DNA of 64,000 nt. It comes from CAYPNF01 sp964411985 (GTDB lineage Bacteria > Verrucomicrobiota > Verrucomicrobiia > Limisphaerales > J093). The notes under the pieces are model-generated. The model had not been told where the DNA came from and ran no database searches. It worked only from the letters and a program-made list of their open reading frames with translations. Positions 63,126-64,000 of the stretch are shown here, in pieces (within the stretch, counting starts at the first letter, position 1; each line of letters opens with the position of its first letter). A program made the position numbers and the translations under genes. Where the stretch lies: NCBI GenBank assembly GCA_964411985.1, contig CAYPNF010000005.1, positions 1 to 64,000 of the forward strand, read 5' to 3'.

Positions 63126-63996
63126 ACAGGCGGTTTGCCGGGTCTCGGGCAAGCCACTCTGACAAGCCGGGGGGACGCCATCCCAGCCGTTGGCTGAGCT
63201 TGTCGAGTCTCAGCGAGCAGTCTGGGGGGCGGGGCGCGCCGACGTATTCCGAGAGGGAGGCTGGTTCCATCTTGGGGTGGCATCCGGGATTCGACTCCGC
63301 CACGATCTGCCCGATTTGCCATCTGGACAGACGCTCTCCGCCTGCTACATGATATAGACCTGACACTTTCGCGAACAGCATCCTCCAGATCGCCTCCGCG
63401 GTGACCACTGCGGGCGCTGGGCAACGATACTCGTCCGTGAAAAGCCTTGTCGCACGGCTCTGCCCCCAGGCCCGAAGCAGTTCCTCGCTGAATCCCCGGA
63501 CGCCAGAAGGGGAAGGTCCTCCATTCAAAGAGGTTCGTATGACGGTGTGGGCGGGGTTCACCAGAACGAGTGTTTCTGCGACGGCTTTGGTTTCTCCATA
63601 GACGCTCAGGGGGTTGACCCGATCTGATTCCAGGTAGTTTCCCTTCCGCCCGTCAAAAACCAGGTCTGAGGAGAAAAAGAGAAAGGGGATTCTTTCCGCC
63701 AGGTTGGCTAGATGGACCGTCGCTTCGACATTCGCCGCAAAAGCACTCTTGGGGGACGACTCGCACTCCGTGCTGCGGCTGATGGCCGCGCAGTGCACAA
63801 TATGCGTTGGTTGGTCGCGAACGAAGGCTTCCGAGACCGCCTGGGCATCGGTCAGGTCGAAGTCCAGACGCGTCAAGCCACGGACTCGGGCTTCCGGGGC
63901 AAAAGTGAGGGCGCTCTGAACGATCTGGTTCCCGATGAGCCCGCCCGCTCCAGTTACCCACACCCGCCATCCAGCTCCTGTGTCTTGCTCCAACAT
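63124..63996 (-). CDS. SDR-family dTDP-4-dehydrorhamnose reductase-like protein
   Basis: The protein has 290 residues and starts four bases from the right edge, so a longer start upstream cannot be excluded. The NAD(P)-binding loop is VTGAGGLIGNQIV. The catalytic YGETK (Tyr-x-x-x-Lys) comes with the serine of SSDLVFDG. The order and length match RfbD/NAD-dependent sugar-nucleotide reductases. It may supply a deoxysugar for cell-surface polysaccharide, but it lies far from the EPS genes. Confidence 0.85.
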   Translation of the reverse strand: MLEQDTGAGWRVWVTGAGGLIGNQIVQSALTFAPEARVRGLTRLDFDLTDAQAVSEAFVRDQPTHIVHCAAISRSTECESSPKSAFAANVEATVHLANLAERIPFLFFSSDLVFDGRKGNYLESDRVNPLSVYGETKAVAETLVLVNPAHTVIRTSLNGGPSPSGVRGFSEELLRAWGQSRATRLFTDEYRCPAPAVVTAEAIWRMLFAKVSGLYHVAGGERLSRWQIGQIVAESNPGCHPKMEPASLSEYVGAPRPPDCSLRLDKLSQRLGWRPPGLSEWLARDPANRL

Positions 63997-64000
63997 GGGA

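Noticed and set aside
1..64000. tRNA, rRNA or riboswitch genes
   Set aside because: By eye no cloverleaf with a conserved T-loop, no rRNA sequence and no recognisable riboswitch core was found; a covariance-model scan would settle it.

Overview
The window looks like the chromosome of a Gram-negative member of the Verrucomicrobiota, probably a Pedosphaera/Limisphaerales relative. This placement is inferred from gene content and protein style, not from a marker tree. The clues are a type IV pseudopilin-like protein with the [20 protein letters not shown] leader and a C-terminal H-X9-DG motif, a PEP-CTERM protein beside an exopolysaccharide export set, HzsA-like and MauG-like multi-heme proteins, a GH116 enzyme, and a GC-rich base composition. 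I found no rRNA, tRNA, CRISPR array or transposase.

Layout. 1-6.4 kb: the 3' part of a very large envelope protein built from two homologous halves. 6.4-6.7 kb: a non-coding element with 24-bp perfect terminal inverted repeats. 6.7-12.8 kb (+): pseudopilin, sugar transporter, an exonuclease fused to a ligase-like domain whose catalytic residues are gone, and a secreted esterase. 12.8-19.6 kb (-): nusB, a PHP phosphatase, ftsY and two secreted c-type heme proteins. 19.7-23.3 kb: two UroD-fold putative methyltransferases divergent from a PAS-AraC regulator. 23.4-30.9 kb (-): a ThiF/MoeB-rhodanese protein, a GH116 glycosidase, and the rpsP-khpA-trmD-rplS-rnhB-yraN-fpg housekeeping run. 31.1-35.6 kb: secreted PQQ-propeller, SGNH hydrolase, NIPSNAP and rhodanese proteins. 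35.7-39.0 kb (+): an ABC-2 exporter operon. 39.0-43.1 kb (-): [NiFe] hydrogenase large and small subunits, with the small-subunit gene overlapping a chemoreceptor gene whose periplasmic domain has a CxxCH heme site. 43.5-48.5 kb (-): exopolysaccharide export (BY-kinase, Wza-like protein, outer membrane barrel) and a PEP-CTERM protein. 48.6-56.7 kb (+): rhomboid protease, purB, a YIP1-like protein and a MacAB-type exporter with two permeases. 56.7-59.9 kb (-): a binding protein and ATPase with no permease, and a zinc metallopeptidase. 60.5-62.5 kb (+): a second adaptor and ATPase, also without a permease. 62.8-64.0 kb: rpmB and an SDR sugar-nucleotide reductase.

The two strongest leads are these. 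First, a large subunit-small subunit-heme chemoreceptor gene set, which suggests a periplasmic hydrogenase linked to redox- or H2-directed taxis or signalling. Its large subunit is encoded already lacking the C-terminal maturation peptide. Second, the exonuclease-pseudoligase fusion: the metallo-beta-lactamase centre is intact, but the ligase part lacks the KxDG lysine and several other motif residues.
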